In this document: positions 9,901-19,400 of the stretch, piece by piece
Layout: each line of letters starts with the position of its first letter
How positions within the stretch are numbered: position 1 is the first letter of the stretch
Assembly (NCBI GenBank): GCA_031253625.1
Contig: JAIRVZ010000115.1
Coordinates: forward strand, 1-49,349
Length of the DNA stretch: 49,349 nucleotides
Direction of reading: 5' to 3'
Origin: Dysgonamonadaceae bacterium
GTDB taxonomy: Bacteria > Bacteroidota > Bacteroidia > Bacteroidales > Azobacteroidaceae
Notes under the pieces: generated by a model
What the model was told of the DNA's origin: nothing
Database searches by the model: none
What the model saw: the letters and a program-made list of their open reading frames with translations, nothing else
Program-made: the position numbers and the translations under genes

Positions 9901-11223
9901 AGACCCGGAATAACTGAGACTACTGCAGAGAGAATAGTAGTGGAACAATCAGTAAACGCAGATATTACCTTATCAAATGTAAACATAAATATGAGTAACA
10001 ATATTGGGTTAAGTTCTTTAAATATGACAAAAGCGACGGTAAACCTTACCCTAATTGGTGCAAATAGACTCATAGCAGGAAGAAACAGAGCGGGGTTAGA
10101 AGCTCCTTTTGGCTCAACACTTGTTGTCACAAAGGCAAGCATCGGTTCTCTTTTGGCAACCGGCGGAGCTTATGCTGCAGGCATTGGAGGTCGTGGAGCC
10201 GGATGGACACCCGGCATAGCCACATGCGGAAATATAAGCATAGCAGGAGGAACGATAACTGCAACCGGCGGTTTCGCCGGAGCTGGTATTGGTAATGGTC
10301 AAGGTGGTATAAACAGTACAATAATAAATATTTCAGGAGGAACAATTATAGCAACCGGTAGTGAAGATGCTGCAGGCATAGGTGGCGGTCAAGCTGACAT
10401 TTCCGATATAACCATCAATATATCAGGAGGTATGGTAACTGCGACAGGTAGTTCTTATGCTGCAGGTATTGGAGGTACATCGGGTCTGGGCTGGTATGGA
10501 GAATTGGTGGTTCAGGGAGCTACAGTTAACATCACAGGAGGTATAGTCAACGCCAAACGTGGTTCTTATGGAGGTGCTTATGATATTGGTTCCGGAGGTG
10601 ATACAAGTGAAGAATTTATTATTTCAGACACAAATATCTCCATTACCGGAGGCTCGGTCTTTGCAGCAAACAAACTCATAACAAACAGATGGTCTGATGG
10701 AATAACACGTTATCCTGTTAAGGCTACGGTTCTCAATTCGAATAACAATAAAACCAACAACGCTATGGTTACGCACAACGATTATACGAACCCTGCAATA
10801 ACAGGCGGCAATTATACAGGTGCAAGTTTTACCACCTTCGACCAAGGCGTTGCTTGGCTTTGGCTTCCTGCAGGAGTTCAATCAATAAGCGCGAGCAATG
10901 GCACTCATAGCGGGAGCAATACGGTTAATGTATCAGTGTCAGGCGGCAACAATGATGTAACTATAGCCCTTACAACTACAGGCATTGATGATGTTGTTGC
11001 CAATCGATTACAAATTTTCCCCAATCCTGCGAAAGAGGATATCTTTATTAAATCGGAATTGCCGGTAGAAAAAGTTGAAATTTACTCATTAACAGGAAAT
11101 TTACTGTCATCAGAAAACAACTTCAAAGAAAAAATATCCGTGTCTGACTTATCGCGAGGGGTCTATTTGCTTAAAGTTTACACAGACAAGGGAATAATAA
11201 TCAGTAAAATTATAAAAAATTAA
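6988..11223 (+). CDS. Secreted S8 subtilisin-like protease with FN3/Ig-like and glycine-rich solenoid domains, T9SS sorted (paralog 1)
   Basis: A 1411-residue exported serine protease. Order: signal peptide 1-26 (GLQAQ); fervidolysin-type prodomain about 30-150; S8 catalytic domain about 155-440 with Asp177 (IIDSGIDGTHPDL), His225 (HGTHVSG) and Ser383 (SGTSMASP); a fibronectin III-like domain about 445-525; an Ig-like domain about 530-620 (YQWYS ... YYYFCEV). Two blocks of glycine-rich repeats with the pattern AGIGG...GGNISI-GGxITATGG follow (about 690-850 and 950-1240), predicted right-handed beta-solenoid. A T9SS type A sorting domain ends the protein (about 1335-1411, starting FPNPAKEDIFIKS). 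It heads a unit with the two small genes after it, ending at the terminator at 12441. Unlike paralogs 2 and 3 it carries the FN3/Ig pair. Substrate and surface role are unknown. Confidence 0.9.
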   Translation: MKIRFYKKLVAIVVALLSLAGGLQAQPIAQREKPQFANDRVLVKLANTPAMRSTTAVPGVAYSAPNLGVTYSGIRLLNPSKGNAIRNSFSTMNANDKQNNVYVLMLEEEGEQTVKRALEILSANPAIEIAEPAFYYQLYATPNDPMFSQQYALQKINAPAAWNITTGSKNVVVGIIDSGIDGTHPDLAGNLWVNPNPNQDGFVNDINGYDFVNAKGGIPTDAGNHGTHVSGIVGAKGNNGIGVSGINWNVSLAWLGAGLDGGQYISIEAVIEALNYANNHNIQITNNSYGGPGYSAIFEDAIRNYKGLFVASAGNEMSNNDLSPKYPACYNLPNVISVASTDQYDNLSWFSNYGANSVHIAAPGSDILSTVPNGRYEAFSGTSMASPYVAGAAALLLSTNSSLTPAQLKNVLIDSADPITISTPIGWQSAVRLNAHKALNQAELQPLNLTHTASGQNVTLNWQAPLNTMGLQGYRIYRDGTLLTPSAISALTYTDVNAPNGIYTYTVTSVYSNGGTASVSTSVTAGYVISITAHPAVGIHVIEGNISGNLSVAAKVSQDIPLSYQWYSNTTYSNVGGSPISDATSSTFNIPTTLSAGLYYYFCEVNATGAASVCSNVTTVGVAGIGDISFLDENGNIQNVSATTLTGTETSLTTGWYFVPNNITYPGRLTISTPDHGGVVIILGDNTHMNASKGGINVGEGHSLRIYAQSNGANMGRLTATGGDNQAGIGGDVASTGGIINIVGGNITATGGGTPAGGAAHGGAGIGGGGANEFPSSGGGGNISISGGIITATGDWGGSGIGCGGGAWYDRNGTITIKGGTITATGGTFDGYGIAGGIINTISGNAVLISSSINQENSILPALPATENIGPAIIYNNGMGTMYGNVTLARNVTIPQNSNLFINCNQTLTIQSGYSLTNNGTIIVEECGTITGTVTGNQPTAPVFTISGGSDYTYTKGVLTITGDGTYSIGMRPGITETTAERIVVEQSVNADITLSNVNINMSNNIGLSSLNMTKATVNLTLIGANRLIAGRNRAGLEAPFGSTLVVTKASIGSLLATGGAYAAGIGGRGAGWTPGIATCGNISIAGGTITATGGFAGAGIGNGQGGINSTIINISGGTIIATGSEDAAGIGGGQADISDITINISGGMVTATGSSYAAGIGGTSGLGWYGELVVQGATVNITGGIVNAKRGSYGGAYDIGSGGDTSEEFIISDTNISITGGSVFAANKLITNRWSDGITRYPVKATVLNSNNNKTNNAMVTHNDYTNPAITGGNYTGASFTTFDQGVAWLWLPAGVQSISASNGTHSGSNTVNVSVSGGNNDVTIALTTTGIDDVVANRLQIFPNPAKEDIFIKSELPVEKVEIYSLTGNLLSSENNFKEKISVSDLSRGVYLLKVYTDKGIIISKIIKN

Positions 11224-11235
11224 AAACAAAAAATT

Positions 11236-11754
11236 ATGATTAGAAACAAATTAAAAACACTCGGATTAACGACTATCCTCTTGGTTTTGTCGTTATTTTC
11301 CGTACAGGCTGATGATGCTCTGATCGTTTACATCAACGATTTGGGGCCCGTAAATTCGAAGTTAGACAATGTACAACGCATTACATTTTCGGACGACCAG
11401 TTATCTATCAAGCTTTTTGATAGCAATGCTACCAATTATTCTATCGACAACATCACTAAAATTACTTTTGGCGATGTGGATTTTACAGGAATTAGCAATT
11501 TGCCGAAGGCGGATAATAATCTTGATGTTCTTATTTATTCAACATCGGCAGGAGAAATTGTTGTTGAAAGTTCTTCAAGCATACAATCGTTGACTTTGTT
11601 CTCGATTGACGGAAAAATGCTGCAAGCCGTAAAACCTCATGCTACGTCTCTGCACGAAACAATCAACGTGTCTTCTTTTATGTCAGGAGTTTATCTTGTT
11701 CAAGTTAAAACACAACAAGGTGTTATTGTAAAAAAAGTAATCATTAAAAAATAA
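11236..11754 (+). CDS. Small T9SS-sorted secreted protein
   Basis: 172 residues: signal peptide (about 1-25, ending VQADD), a short region with two copies of a 'VQRITFSDD / ITKITFGDV' beta-hairpin-like element, and a C-terminal T9SS type A-like sorting domain (about 90-172; LTLFSIDGKMLQ ... GVYLVQVKTQQG ... VKKVIIKK). No catalytic motif. It starts 12 bases after the subtilase stop and is followed 5 bases later by another exported protein, so the three form one transcription unit. Small proteins of this build are common in Bacteroidetes without assigned function. A partner or substrate of the protease is speculation. Confidence 0.75.
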   Translation: MIRNKLKTLGLTTILLVLSLFSVQADDALIVYINDLGPVNSKLDNVQRITFSDDQLSIKLFDSNATNYSIDNITKITFGDVDFTGISNLPKADNNLDVLIYSTSAGEIVVESSSSIQSLTLFSIDGKMLQAVKPHATSLHETINVSSFMSGVYLVQVKTQQGVIVKKVIIKK

Positions 11755-11759
11755 AAAAC

Positions 11760-12413
11760 ATGAAATCAAAAGTATTAATTTTATTGGCTGCATTATCTTT
11801 TGCAGCAGTAGTGGCTGCCCAAGGAACAAAAACGATGTACATTATGAAAAAAGGCGGAATCGCTTACCAATCTGCTGTTTCCAGCATAGACAGCATTATT
11901 TTCTACAATCCCTATCCTGATATTACTGAAACCCTCCTCCTTCTTACCGGTGGCTCAGAAAAGACATGGACATGGGATGGTGGAAAAAATGAGGTATTTG
12001 GCAATGGTGCCTATCTTTCCGATACACAGCCAAGTTGGTGGGGATGTTCAGCGACTGATATTTCTACACAAACAGAAACTGATGGCATAGGTGCTAGTAT
12101 GACGTTCTCTGCCACAGGTGCAATGGTTAAAACTTGGCAAGATAATGACACCAAAGTATTCGGTACTTTTAGCATCGATATGACCAAAACAAAAATGAAT
12201 GCCGAAGATACAGATATTTGGTCTATCGGCAAATTTTACACTGATAATGTAACCGTTCTCATGGGAAAAAAGATGAACCGAGGAGAAGGACCCATTTACG
12301 AGTACGATATTATAAAATTGAATGCAACGGAGTTGGTTCTTGCTTGGCCGGAAGATGGTGATTCTACGGGCGCATGGGGGGCCTGCTGGTTTTGGATGTT
12401 TAAAGCCAAATGA
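11760..12413 (+). CDS. Exported protein with KTW...WW surface-protein module
   Basis: 217 residues with a signal peptide (about 1-20, VVAAQ), an N-terminal 'SAVSSIDSIIFYN' element similar to that of the preceding protein, then a beta-rich region beginning GGSEKTWTWDGG and continuing FGNGAY ... PSWWG. The KTW-WD ... GxG ... P-WW pattern recalls a beta-sandwich module I know from Bacteroidetes surface glycan-binding proteins. The C-terminus (GACWFWMFKAK) has no sorting domain and there is no lipobox, so it is probably periplasmic or released. Last gene of subtilase unit 1, followed by a strong terminator. Function unproven; glycan binding is the best guess. Confidence 0.65.
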   Translation: MKSKVLILLAALSFAAVVAAQGTKTMYIMKKGGIAYQSAVSSIDSIIFYNPYPDITETLLLLTGGSEKTWTWDGGKNEVFGNGAYLSDTQPSWWGCSATDISTQTETDGIGASMTFSATGAMVKTWQDNDTKVFGTFSIDMTKTKMNAEDTDIWSIGKFYTDNVTVLMGKKMNRGEGPIYEYDIIKLNATELVLAWPEDGDSTGAWGACWFWMFKAK

Positions 12414-12440
12414 GGATTATTTTACAGTTTCGCAAATGAT

Positions 12441-12480
12441 AAAAAACTGCCGATTATTAAAAAGAATTCGGCAGTTTTTT
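12441..12480 (+). terminator. Rho-independent terminator of subtilase unit 1
   Basis: Perfect 13-bp stem: AAAAAACTGCCGA (12441-12453) with TCGGCAGTTTTTT (12468-12480), loop of 14, ending in a T run. Homologous hairpins end units 2 and 3. Confidence 0.9.
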
Positions 12481-12545
12481 AGTTGTAATCCTTTGATTTT
12501 CAATACCTATTCAAAAAATAACTTTTTTTGCACAGATTTTTGGTG

Positions 12546-12573
12546 TTGTTTCTTAATCTCTTGTTTATTTTTG
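12546..12573 (+). promoter_or_regulatory. Promoter of subtilase unit 2
   Basis: TATTTTTG at 12566-12573 is a good -7 box and TTG at 12546-12548 lies 17 bases upstream. The following leader (TACTCAT, AAAAATTATCAA) matches the leaders of units 1 and 3. Confidence 0.55.
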
Positions 12574-12600
12574 TACTCATAAAAATTATCAATTATGCAA

Positions 12601-15600
12601 ATGAAAAACAGATTTTGTAAGAAACTAGCGGCCATAGTCGTTATCCTATTGAGTTTAGCAGGAAGCTTGCACGCACAAACAGCGATGCAGAACGAAAAAA
12701 TTCAATTTGCAAGTGATCGTGTGATCGTGAAGTTAGCCAACACGTCCGCAATGCGTTCGACAACAACAGTACCCAGCGTGGCTCCTTCGGCTCCCAACCT
12801 TGGAGTAACTTATTCCGGAATACGACTGCTCAATCCTTCCAAAGGAAACGCAATCCGAAACAATTTTTCAACTATGGAGGTCAACGATAAGCAAAACAAC
12901 GTGTACGTTTTAATGTTGGAAGAAGAAGGCGAGCAAGCAGTTAGAAGAGCATTAGAAATATTAAACGCAAACCCCGCGGTCGAAATTGCCGAACCTGATT
13001 TTTATTATCAACTCTTCGCAACACCCAACGACCCGATGTTTTCGCAACAATACGCCCTACAAAGAATGAATGCACCGGCAGCATGGGATATTACCACCGG
13101 TAGCGAAAACGTGATTGTAGGGATAATCGACACCGGTATTGATGGTACACATCCCGACTTGGCCGGAAATCTTTGGGTAAATCCAAACCCAAATCAAAAC
13201 GGCTATGTAAACGACATAAACGGTTATGACTTCGTAAAGCATAAAGGTGGTATTCCGACAGATGCAGGAAGCCACGGAACCCATGTCTCAGGTATTGTCG
13301 GAGCAAAAGGTAATAATAGTATAGGCGTTTCCGGCATCAACTGGAATGTAAGTTTGGCATGGTTGGGTGTCGGTCTTGAGGGCGGACAAAATATATCTGT
13401 CGGAGCTGTCATTGAAGCCTTGAATTATGCAAACAATCATAATATTCAGATAACAAACAATAGTTACGGTGGCCCCGGTTACTCCGCAATATTTGAAAAT
13501 GCCATCCGTAATTATAACGGTTTGTTTGTGGCTGCCGCGGGAAATGAAAAAAGAGACAACGACCTATACTCCTCTTATCCGGCAAATTATAATCTTCCGA
13601 ATGTTGTTTCGGTAGCCTCGACAGATAAAAACGATAACTTATCGAGTTTTTCAAATTACGGAGTAAATAGTGTGCATATCGCTGCTCCAGGCAGTAATAT
13701 TTTGAGCACCGTACCAAATGGTCGATATGAAGAAAAAAGCGGCACATCAATGGCATCACCGTATGTGGCAGGAGTTGCAGCACTGATTAAATCAACTAAG
13801 TCGGGTCTATCTCCTGCACAAATAAAGGAAATTTTAATAACGACGGCACGGTATTCAAATTCGTTAAACGGTTTTGGGATTTTGGATGCTTATACTGCGC
13901 TAACAGTAGACCTAGATAACGCAAGTACAAGAATAGATTTAAGTGAAAGTAATCCATCATCTTCCGGTTTACGTTGGACATTCAGCGATGATGTTTATAC
14001 AATCAGTGATGGTGCAAATGTAAGCATTACGGGAAACAACGAAGGAAGCGAAAGGCGTGTTGAGGTAATGGCAGGCGCGGCAGCATATATCACACTCGAT
14101 AACGCAAACATTGCAGGTCTTGCCGCCAATCAATCTCCTCTTTTGATCAATAGTGGTGCAAACGTGACACTTAAGATAGTGGGGACCAATACACTTACAG
14201 CAGGAGATAATAGAGCAGGTATACAAGCCTCCAGTGCGAAACTCACGATAAACGGCACAGGAAGTTTGACTACAACCGGTGGCAATAACGGTGCAGGAAT
14301 TGGCGGTGGCAGCAATGGTGCAGGTGGCAACATTACCATTAGTGGTGAAATAGTTATTACAGCAACCGGTGGCTTGAATGCTCAAGGAATTGGTAGAGGC
14401 AGCGGTAGCAGTGCAGCAGGAACGTTTGCAATAAACGGAAACGTTATTGTCATAGCAAATAGCGTGGGTGATACAAACACGAACAATAGAACCGGTGGGA
14501 TTCTATTCGACGGTAACACCGGCATATCCTACGGCACAAGAATTACCATGAGTTCAGATGTAACCATCCCTGCAAACCTGACCATTCCCGAAAGCTGTAC
14601 TCTGATCGTCCCCACAGGTGTAACTTTGATCATTCCTGTAGGTGTAACACTAACAAATAACGGCAGGATTGCAAATTATGGTGTCATTAATATCAAAGGT
14701 GCGCTGATGAATAACAACATAATTGTTAACTTGGGAATCATCTATGGTACGATTGCCGGAAATCCGGAAATCTCTGATTTTCCATACATTGATTTGAATG
14801 ACAGCAATCCTTTTCCACAAGGAGTTGGATGGACTTTTTCGGGTAATGTCTATACTGTTTCGGATGGAGCAAATGTAACTTTTACAGGGACAAGTACAAG
14901 CCGGTGCATTGAAGTTGTAACCAACGCTACAGCAAACATTACGCTGAAAGGTGTAACTATTCAAGGACTTTCCGCAAATCAATCCCCGCTTATGCTCAAC
15001 TATGGTGCAAACGTGACACTTACACTTGAAGAAACAAATAGGCTTAAAGCCGCAGATTATTTTGCAGGCATAGAAGTTCCGCAGGGTACAACACTTACGA
15101 TAGATGGCACAGGCAGTGTAACGGCAATTGCGGGCAGGCAGAGTGCAGGAATTGGAGGAAGCTTAAAAACCAACAAATGTGGCAATGTTATTATCAATGG
15201 TGGAATTATTACAACGACTGGCATAAGCGGCAATTTGATAGGCTTTGGTGGCGCAGGAATTGGCGGTAGTGGCAGCAGAGATGGCGATGGAGGTAATATT
15301 ACCATCAACGGTGGAGTTATTACGGCAACCGGCAATGGAAAAGGTGAGGGAATTGGCAATGGCGGTGGCACCTCAGCAGGGACACTTACAATGAACGGGA
15401 ATGCCATCGTATTTGCAAATAAAGCGGGAGATATGGACACAGATAGGAAAACAGGCGGCATACTTGTTGTGGACAATGTTACTTATTGGTATGGTAACAA
15501 TAATTTTTCCTTAAACTACAATGTGATTGTTCCGTCTAACAATGTTTTGACCATTGACGAAAATAAAACATTAATGATACCGAGTGATATGACATTGACG

Positions 15601-16248
15601 AATAATAACATGATTATAAATAAAGGTAAAATCACCAATAATGGTACAATTATCAACAACGGTACAGTTAGCAACAAAGGCATAGTTAAAGATAACGGCA
15701 CCATTGATATAATTGGCACTTTCACCGGAAATAAAATACAGTTTGACAACATAGGAGGAAATAACAATACCGCAGCATACAGCGAGATGCCGATAGACGT
15801 TACTCCTTTATTTACGATTCATTCAAAAGCAGGAACACCCACATATACAGTAGAAACAGGCAGTACAGGTGAGGGAACATTTGAGGATGCAAATCTGACC
15901 GTCACAAAAAGCGGTAAATTTATCATCGGACTTCAAACGGCAGAAACCCAATATTATGCTGTAGGCGAAAAGGTTATTTCAACGCTAACGGTAAATGGAA
16001 CTACCCACGACATGAGTACCGGTTCGTCTCAATTATCAATCTTCCCCAACCCGATTAAAGACGATATTTTCATCCGGTCGGATTTGCCGGTAGAAAAAGT
16101 TAAAATTTACTCATTAACAGGTAATTTACTGTTGCAGGAAAACAACTTCAAAGAAAAAATATCCGTATCAGACTTGTTTAAAGGGGTCTATTTACTTAAA
16201 GTTTACACAGATAAAGGAATAACAATCAGTAAGATTATAAAGGATTAA
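12601..16248 (+). CDS. Secreted S8 subtilisin-like protease with two solenoid supermodules, T9SS sorted (paralog 2)
   Basis: 1215 residues from the chosen start. An ATG six bases upstream (12595) is possible, but MKNRFCKKL aligns with paralog 3 and gives catalytic numbering identical to paralog 1. Order: signal peptide (SLHAQ), prodomain to about 150, S8 domain with Asp177 (IIDTGIDGTHPDL), His225 and Ser383. Then come two homologous supermodules (bases about 13930-14768 and 14785-15730), each with a 'GWTFS-VYTISDGANVSITG' strand set, glycine-rich AGIGGG repeats, and a 'VTIPxxLTIP...LTNNGTI' ladder typical of beta-solenoids. A T9SS type A domain (FPNPIKDDIFIRS ... SKIIKD) closes it. No FN3 or Ig domain. 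Own promoter and terminator, so probably an independent transcription unit made by duplication. Role inferred as surface-bound protease. Confidence 0.9.
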   Translation: MKNRFCKKLAAIVVILLSLAGSLHAQTAMQNEKIQFASDRVIVKLANTSAMRSTTTVPSVAPSAPNLGVTYSGIRLLNPSKGNAIRNNFSTMEVNDKQNNVYVLMLEEEGEQAVRRALEILNANPAVEIAEPDFYYQLFATPNDPMFSQQYALQRMNAPAAWDITTGSENVIVGIIDTGIDGTHPDLAGNLWVNPNPNQNGYVNDINGYDFVKHKGGIPTDAGSHGTHVSGIVGAKGNNSIGVSGINWNVSLAWLGVGLEGGQNISVGAVIEALNYANNHNIQITNNSYGGPGYSAIFENAIRNYNGLFVAAAGNEKRDNDLYSSYPANYNLPNVVSVASTDKNDNLSSFSNYGVNSVHIAAPGSNILSTVPNGRYEEKSGTSMASPYVAGVAALIKSTKSGLSPAQIKEILITTARYSNSLNGFGILDAYTALTVDLDNASTRIDLSESNPSSSGLRWTFSDDVYTISDGANVSITGNNEGSERRVEVMAGAAAYITLDNANIAGLAANQSPLLINSGANVTLKIVGTNTLTAGDNRAGIQASSAKLTINGTGSLTTTGGNNGAGIGGGSNGAGGNITISGEIVITATGGLNAQGIGRGSGSSAAGTFAINGNVIVIANSVGDTNTNNRTGGILFDGNTGISYGTRITMSSDVTIPANLTIPESCTLIVPTGVTLIIPVGVTLTNNGRIANYGVINIKGALMNNNIIVNLGIIYGTIAGNPEISDFPYIDLNDSNPFPQGVGWTFSGNVYTVSDGANVTFTGTSTSRCIEVVTNATANITLKGVTIQGLSANQSPLMLNYGANVTLTLEETNRLKAADYFAGIEVPQGTTLTIDGTGSVTAIAGRQSAGIGGSLKTNKCGNVIINGGIITTTGISGNLIGFGGAGIGGSGSRDGDGGNITINGGVITATGNGKGEGIGNGGGTSAGTLTMNGNAIVFANKAGDMDTDRKTGGILVVDNVTYWYGNNNFSLNYNVIVPSNNVLTIDENKTLMIPSDMTLTNNNMIINKGKITNNGTIINNGTVSNKGIVKDNGTIDIIGTFTGNKIQFDNIGGNNNTAAYSEMPIDVTPLFTIHSKAGTPTYTVETGSTGEGTFEDANLTVTKSGKFIIGLQTAETQYYAVGEKVISTLTVNGTTHDMSTGSSQLSIFPNPIKDDIFIRSDLPVEKVKIYSLTGNLLLQENNFKEKISVSDLFKGVYLLKVYTDKGITISKIIKD

Positions 16249-16265
16249 AATTCAGCAAACAATAA

Positions 16266-16303
16266 AAAAACTGCCGATTGCTAAAAAAAATTTGGTAGTT
16301 TTT
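16266..16303 (+). terminator. Terminator of subtilase unit 2
   Basis: AAAAACTGCCGA (16266-16277) pairs with TTGGTAGTTTTT (ending 16303), with two G-T pairs replacing G-C and A-T pairs of the sister hairpins. Weaker than the copies at 12441 and 20784 but clearly homologous and followed by T-rich sequence. Confidence 0.75.
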
Positions 16304-16390
16304 CTACTGTAACTTATTGACTTTCAATACCCATGAAAAAATTTCATAACTTTTGTACAGTTTTTTCACAGCCTTTTTTAATCTTTTGTT

Positions 16391-16398
16391 TACTTTCA
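16391..16398 (+). promoter_or_regulatory. -7 region of subtilase unit 3
   Basis: TACTTTCA at the position of TACTTTTG (unit 1) and TATTTTTG (unit 2). The leader up to the start codon (CTCGTAA, AAATTATCAATCAACAT, ACTCACAAATATG) is nearly identical to unit 1. The box departs from consensus at its last two bases, so this copy may be weaker. Confidence 0.4.
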
Positions 16399-16435
16399 CG
16401 CTCGTAAAAATTATCAATCAACATTACTCACAAAT

Positions 16436-19400
16436 ATGAAAAACAGATTTTGTAAGAAATTGGCGACCATAGTCGTTGCCCTATTAAGTTTGGCAGGAGG
16501 TCTGCAAGCACAGCCAATATCGCAGAAAGCACAGACGACACCCCAGAGTGAAAAACCCCAATTCGCAAACGATCGTGTGCTCGTAAAGTTAGCTAATACG
16601 CCCGCAATGCGTTCGACAACAGCAGTACCCGGAGTAGCTTATTCGGCACCGAATCTTGGAGTAGCCTATTCCGAAGTGCGACTGCTCAACCCATCCAAGG
16701 GAAATGCAAATCTTAGAAGTTTTTCAACCATGAGAGCCAATGACACGCAAAACAACGTGTACGTTCTGATGTTGGAGGAACAGGGAGAGCAAGCAGTTAG
16801 AAGAGCATTAGAAATATTGAACACAAACCCCGCAGTCGAAATTGCCGAACCTGCTTTTTACTATCAGCTCTACGCAACACCCAACGACCCAATGTTTTCG
16901 CAACAATACGCATTGCAAAAAATAAATGCACCGGCAGCATGGAATATTACCACCGGCAGTAAAAACGTGGTTGTCGGGATAATTGACTCCGGCATTGATG
17001 GTACACACCCCGATTTGAAAGACAATCTTTGGGTAAATCCAAATCCAAATAGAGACGGCTTTGTAAACGACATTAACGGTTATGACTTCGTAAATGCTAA
17101 AGGAGGAATCCCGACAGATACAGGAGAGCACGGAACCCACGTCTCAGGTATTGTCGGCGCAAAAGGCAATAACGGAACAGGCGTTTCAGGCATTAACTGG
17201 AATGTAAGTTTGGCATGGTTAGGTGTCGGTCTTGCCGGTGGACAATATATATCTCTCGGAGCTGTCATTGAAGCATTGAATTACGCAAACAACCATAATA
17301 TTCAAATAACAAACAATAGTTACGGTGGCCCCAATTACTCTGCAATATTTGAAGATGCCATCCGTAATTATAATGGTTTATTTGTGGCTGCCGCGGGAAA
17401 CTCAAGGAGCAATAACGACATCAATCCTTCTTATCCGGCAAGTTATAATCTTCCGAATGTTGTTTCGGTAGCCTCGACAGACCAATACGATAATTTATCG
17501 TATTTTTCAAATTACGGAGCAAACAGTGTGCATATTGCCGCTCCGGGCAGTGATATTTTGAGTACCGTACCAAACGGTCGATATGAGGCATTTAGCGGCA
17601 CATCAATGGCATCACCGTATGTGGCAGGAGTTGCAGCATTAATTAAATCAGTTAAACCGGATTTGTCTCCTGCACAACTAAAGGAAATTTTAATAGCGAC
17701 GGCACGACATTCAAACTCGTTAGACGGATTTGGAATTGTGGATGCTTATGCTGTATTGACAGCAGTTTCGAATGATCATTTGAGTTCCAAAATAGATTTA
17801 AGTCAAAGTGATCCTGCGCCTGCCGGTTTAGGTTGGGTATTCAGCGAAGACGTTTATATTATCAGCGGCGGAACACATATAAGCATTACAGGAAACAATA
17901 GCGATAGTGAAAGGCGCGTTGAAGTGTTGGCAGGAGCAACCGTATCCATTACACTTGATAATGCAAGCATTACCGGCCTTGTCGCCAATCAATCTCCTCT
18001 TTTGCTCAATAATGATGCAAATGTAAAGCTTACGCTTATAGGAACAAATACGCTTACGGCAGGAAGTGGCAGTGCAGGCATACAGGCTCCTCAAGGCACA
18101 ACGCTCAAAATAGGCGGTATTGGCAGCTTAACAGCAACCGGAGCCACTAACGGTGCAGGAATTGGAGGCGGAAATAATGGTGCCGGCGGCAACATTACCA
18201 TTGGTGATGGAGCAGTTGTTACTGTAACCGGCGGCTTGAACGCTCAGGGAATTGGCAGAGGCAGCGGTAGCGGCACAACAGGAACGTTTGCAATAAACGG
18301 AAACGCTGTTGTCATGGCAAATAGCGTGGGCGATACAAACGAGAGTAGTAGAGCCGGTGGAATTCTATTTGACGGTAACACCGGCACATTCTATGGCAAA
18401 AGCGTTACTATAAGTTCAGATGTAACAATACCTGCAAATCTGACTATTCCCGAAAACTATATACTGACTATCCCCGAAGGCACAATTTTGACCATCCCCG
18501 AAGGCATAATGCTAACGAATAACGGTACGATTATAAATGACGGTGTCATTAATATCGACGGTACGTTGATGAATAACAACATGATCGTTAACTTGGGAAC
18601 CATCAATGGTATGGTTACCGGAAATCCGACACTCCCTGATTTTCCATATAGCGACATTGATTTGAGCAACAACAATCCTTTCCCACGAGGAGTCGGATGG
18701 ATTTTTTCGGGTAATATCTATACGGTTTTGGATGGTGCAAATGTAACCATCAAAGGAACAAGTGCAAACAACAGGCGCATTGAAGTTGAAGTTAACGCCA
18801 CGGCAAGCATTACGCTGAAAGGGGTTACTATTCGAATTGGCGGCATATCTCAATCTTCGCTTCTACTCAATAACGGTGCAAATTTGACGCTTACACTTGA
18901 GGAAACAAACATACTTAAAGGAGCTGATGTTGCGGGTATAGAAGTTCCGCATGGCACAACACTTATGATAGACGGCACAGGCAGTTTAGAGGCAATCGGC
19001 GGAGGGGGGTGTGCAGGGATTGGGAGTGCCAAATGTGGTGATATTACTATCAATGGAGGAATTATTACGGCAACCGGTAACTTCGCTGCCGGAATTGGCA
19101 GTGGTTTTGATTGGTATGCTGAGGGCGGCAATATCACCATCAACGGTGGAATTGTTACAGCAACCGGTGACGACTACGGTGACGGAATTGGTAGTGGATT
19201 TAGGGGTTCAGCAGGAACATTTACAATGAGTGGAAATGCCATCGTATTTGCAAATAAAGTGGGAGATATGGACACAGATAGGAAAACAGGCGGCATACTT
19301 GTTGTGGGCAATAGTACTTACTGGTATGGTGACAATAATTTTTCCTTAAGCCACAATGTGACTGTTCCTTCCAACAATGTTTTGACCATTGGCAAAGATA

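Noticed and set aside
12322..12582. 86-codon frame overlapping the end of the KTW-module gene
   Set aside because: Runs through the terminator hairpin and has no start context or domain; a chance frame.
13930..15730. Frameshifts or misassembly suspected in the repetitive solenoid regions
   Set aside because: All three protease frames stay open to a sensible C-terminus and modules differ in sequence, so collapse is not evident from sequence alone.
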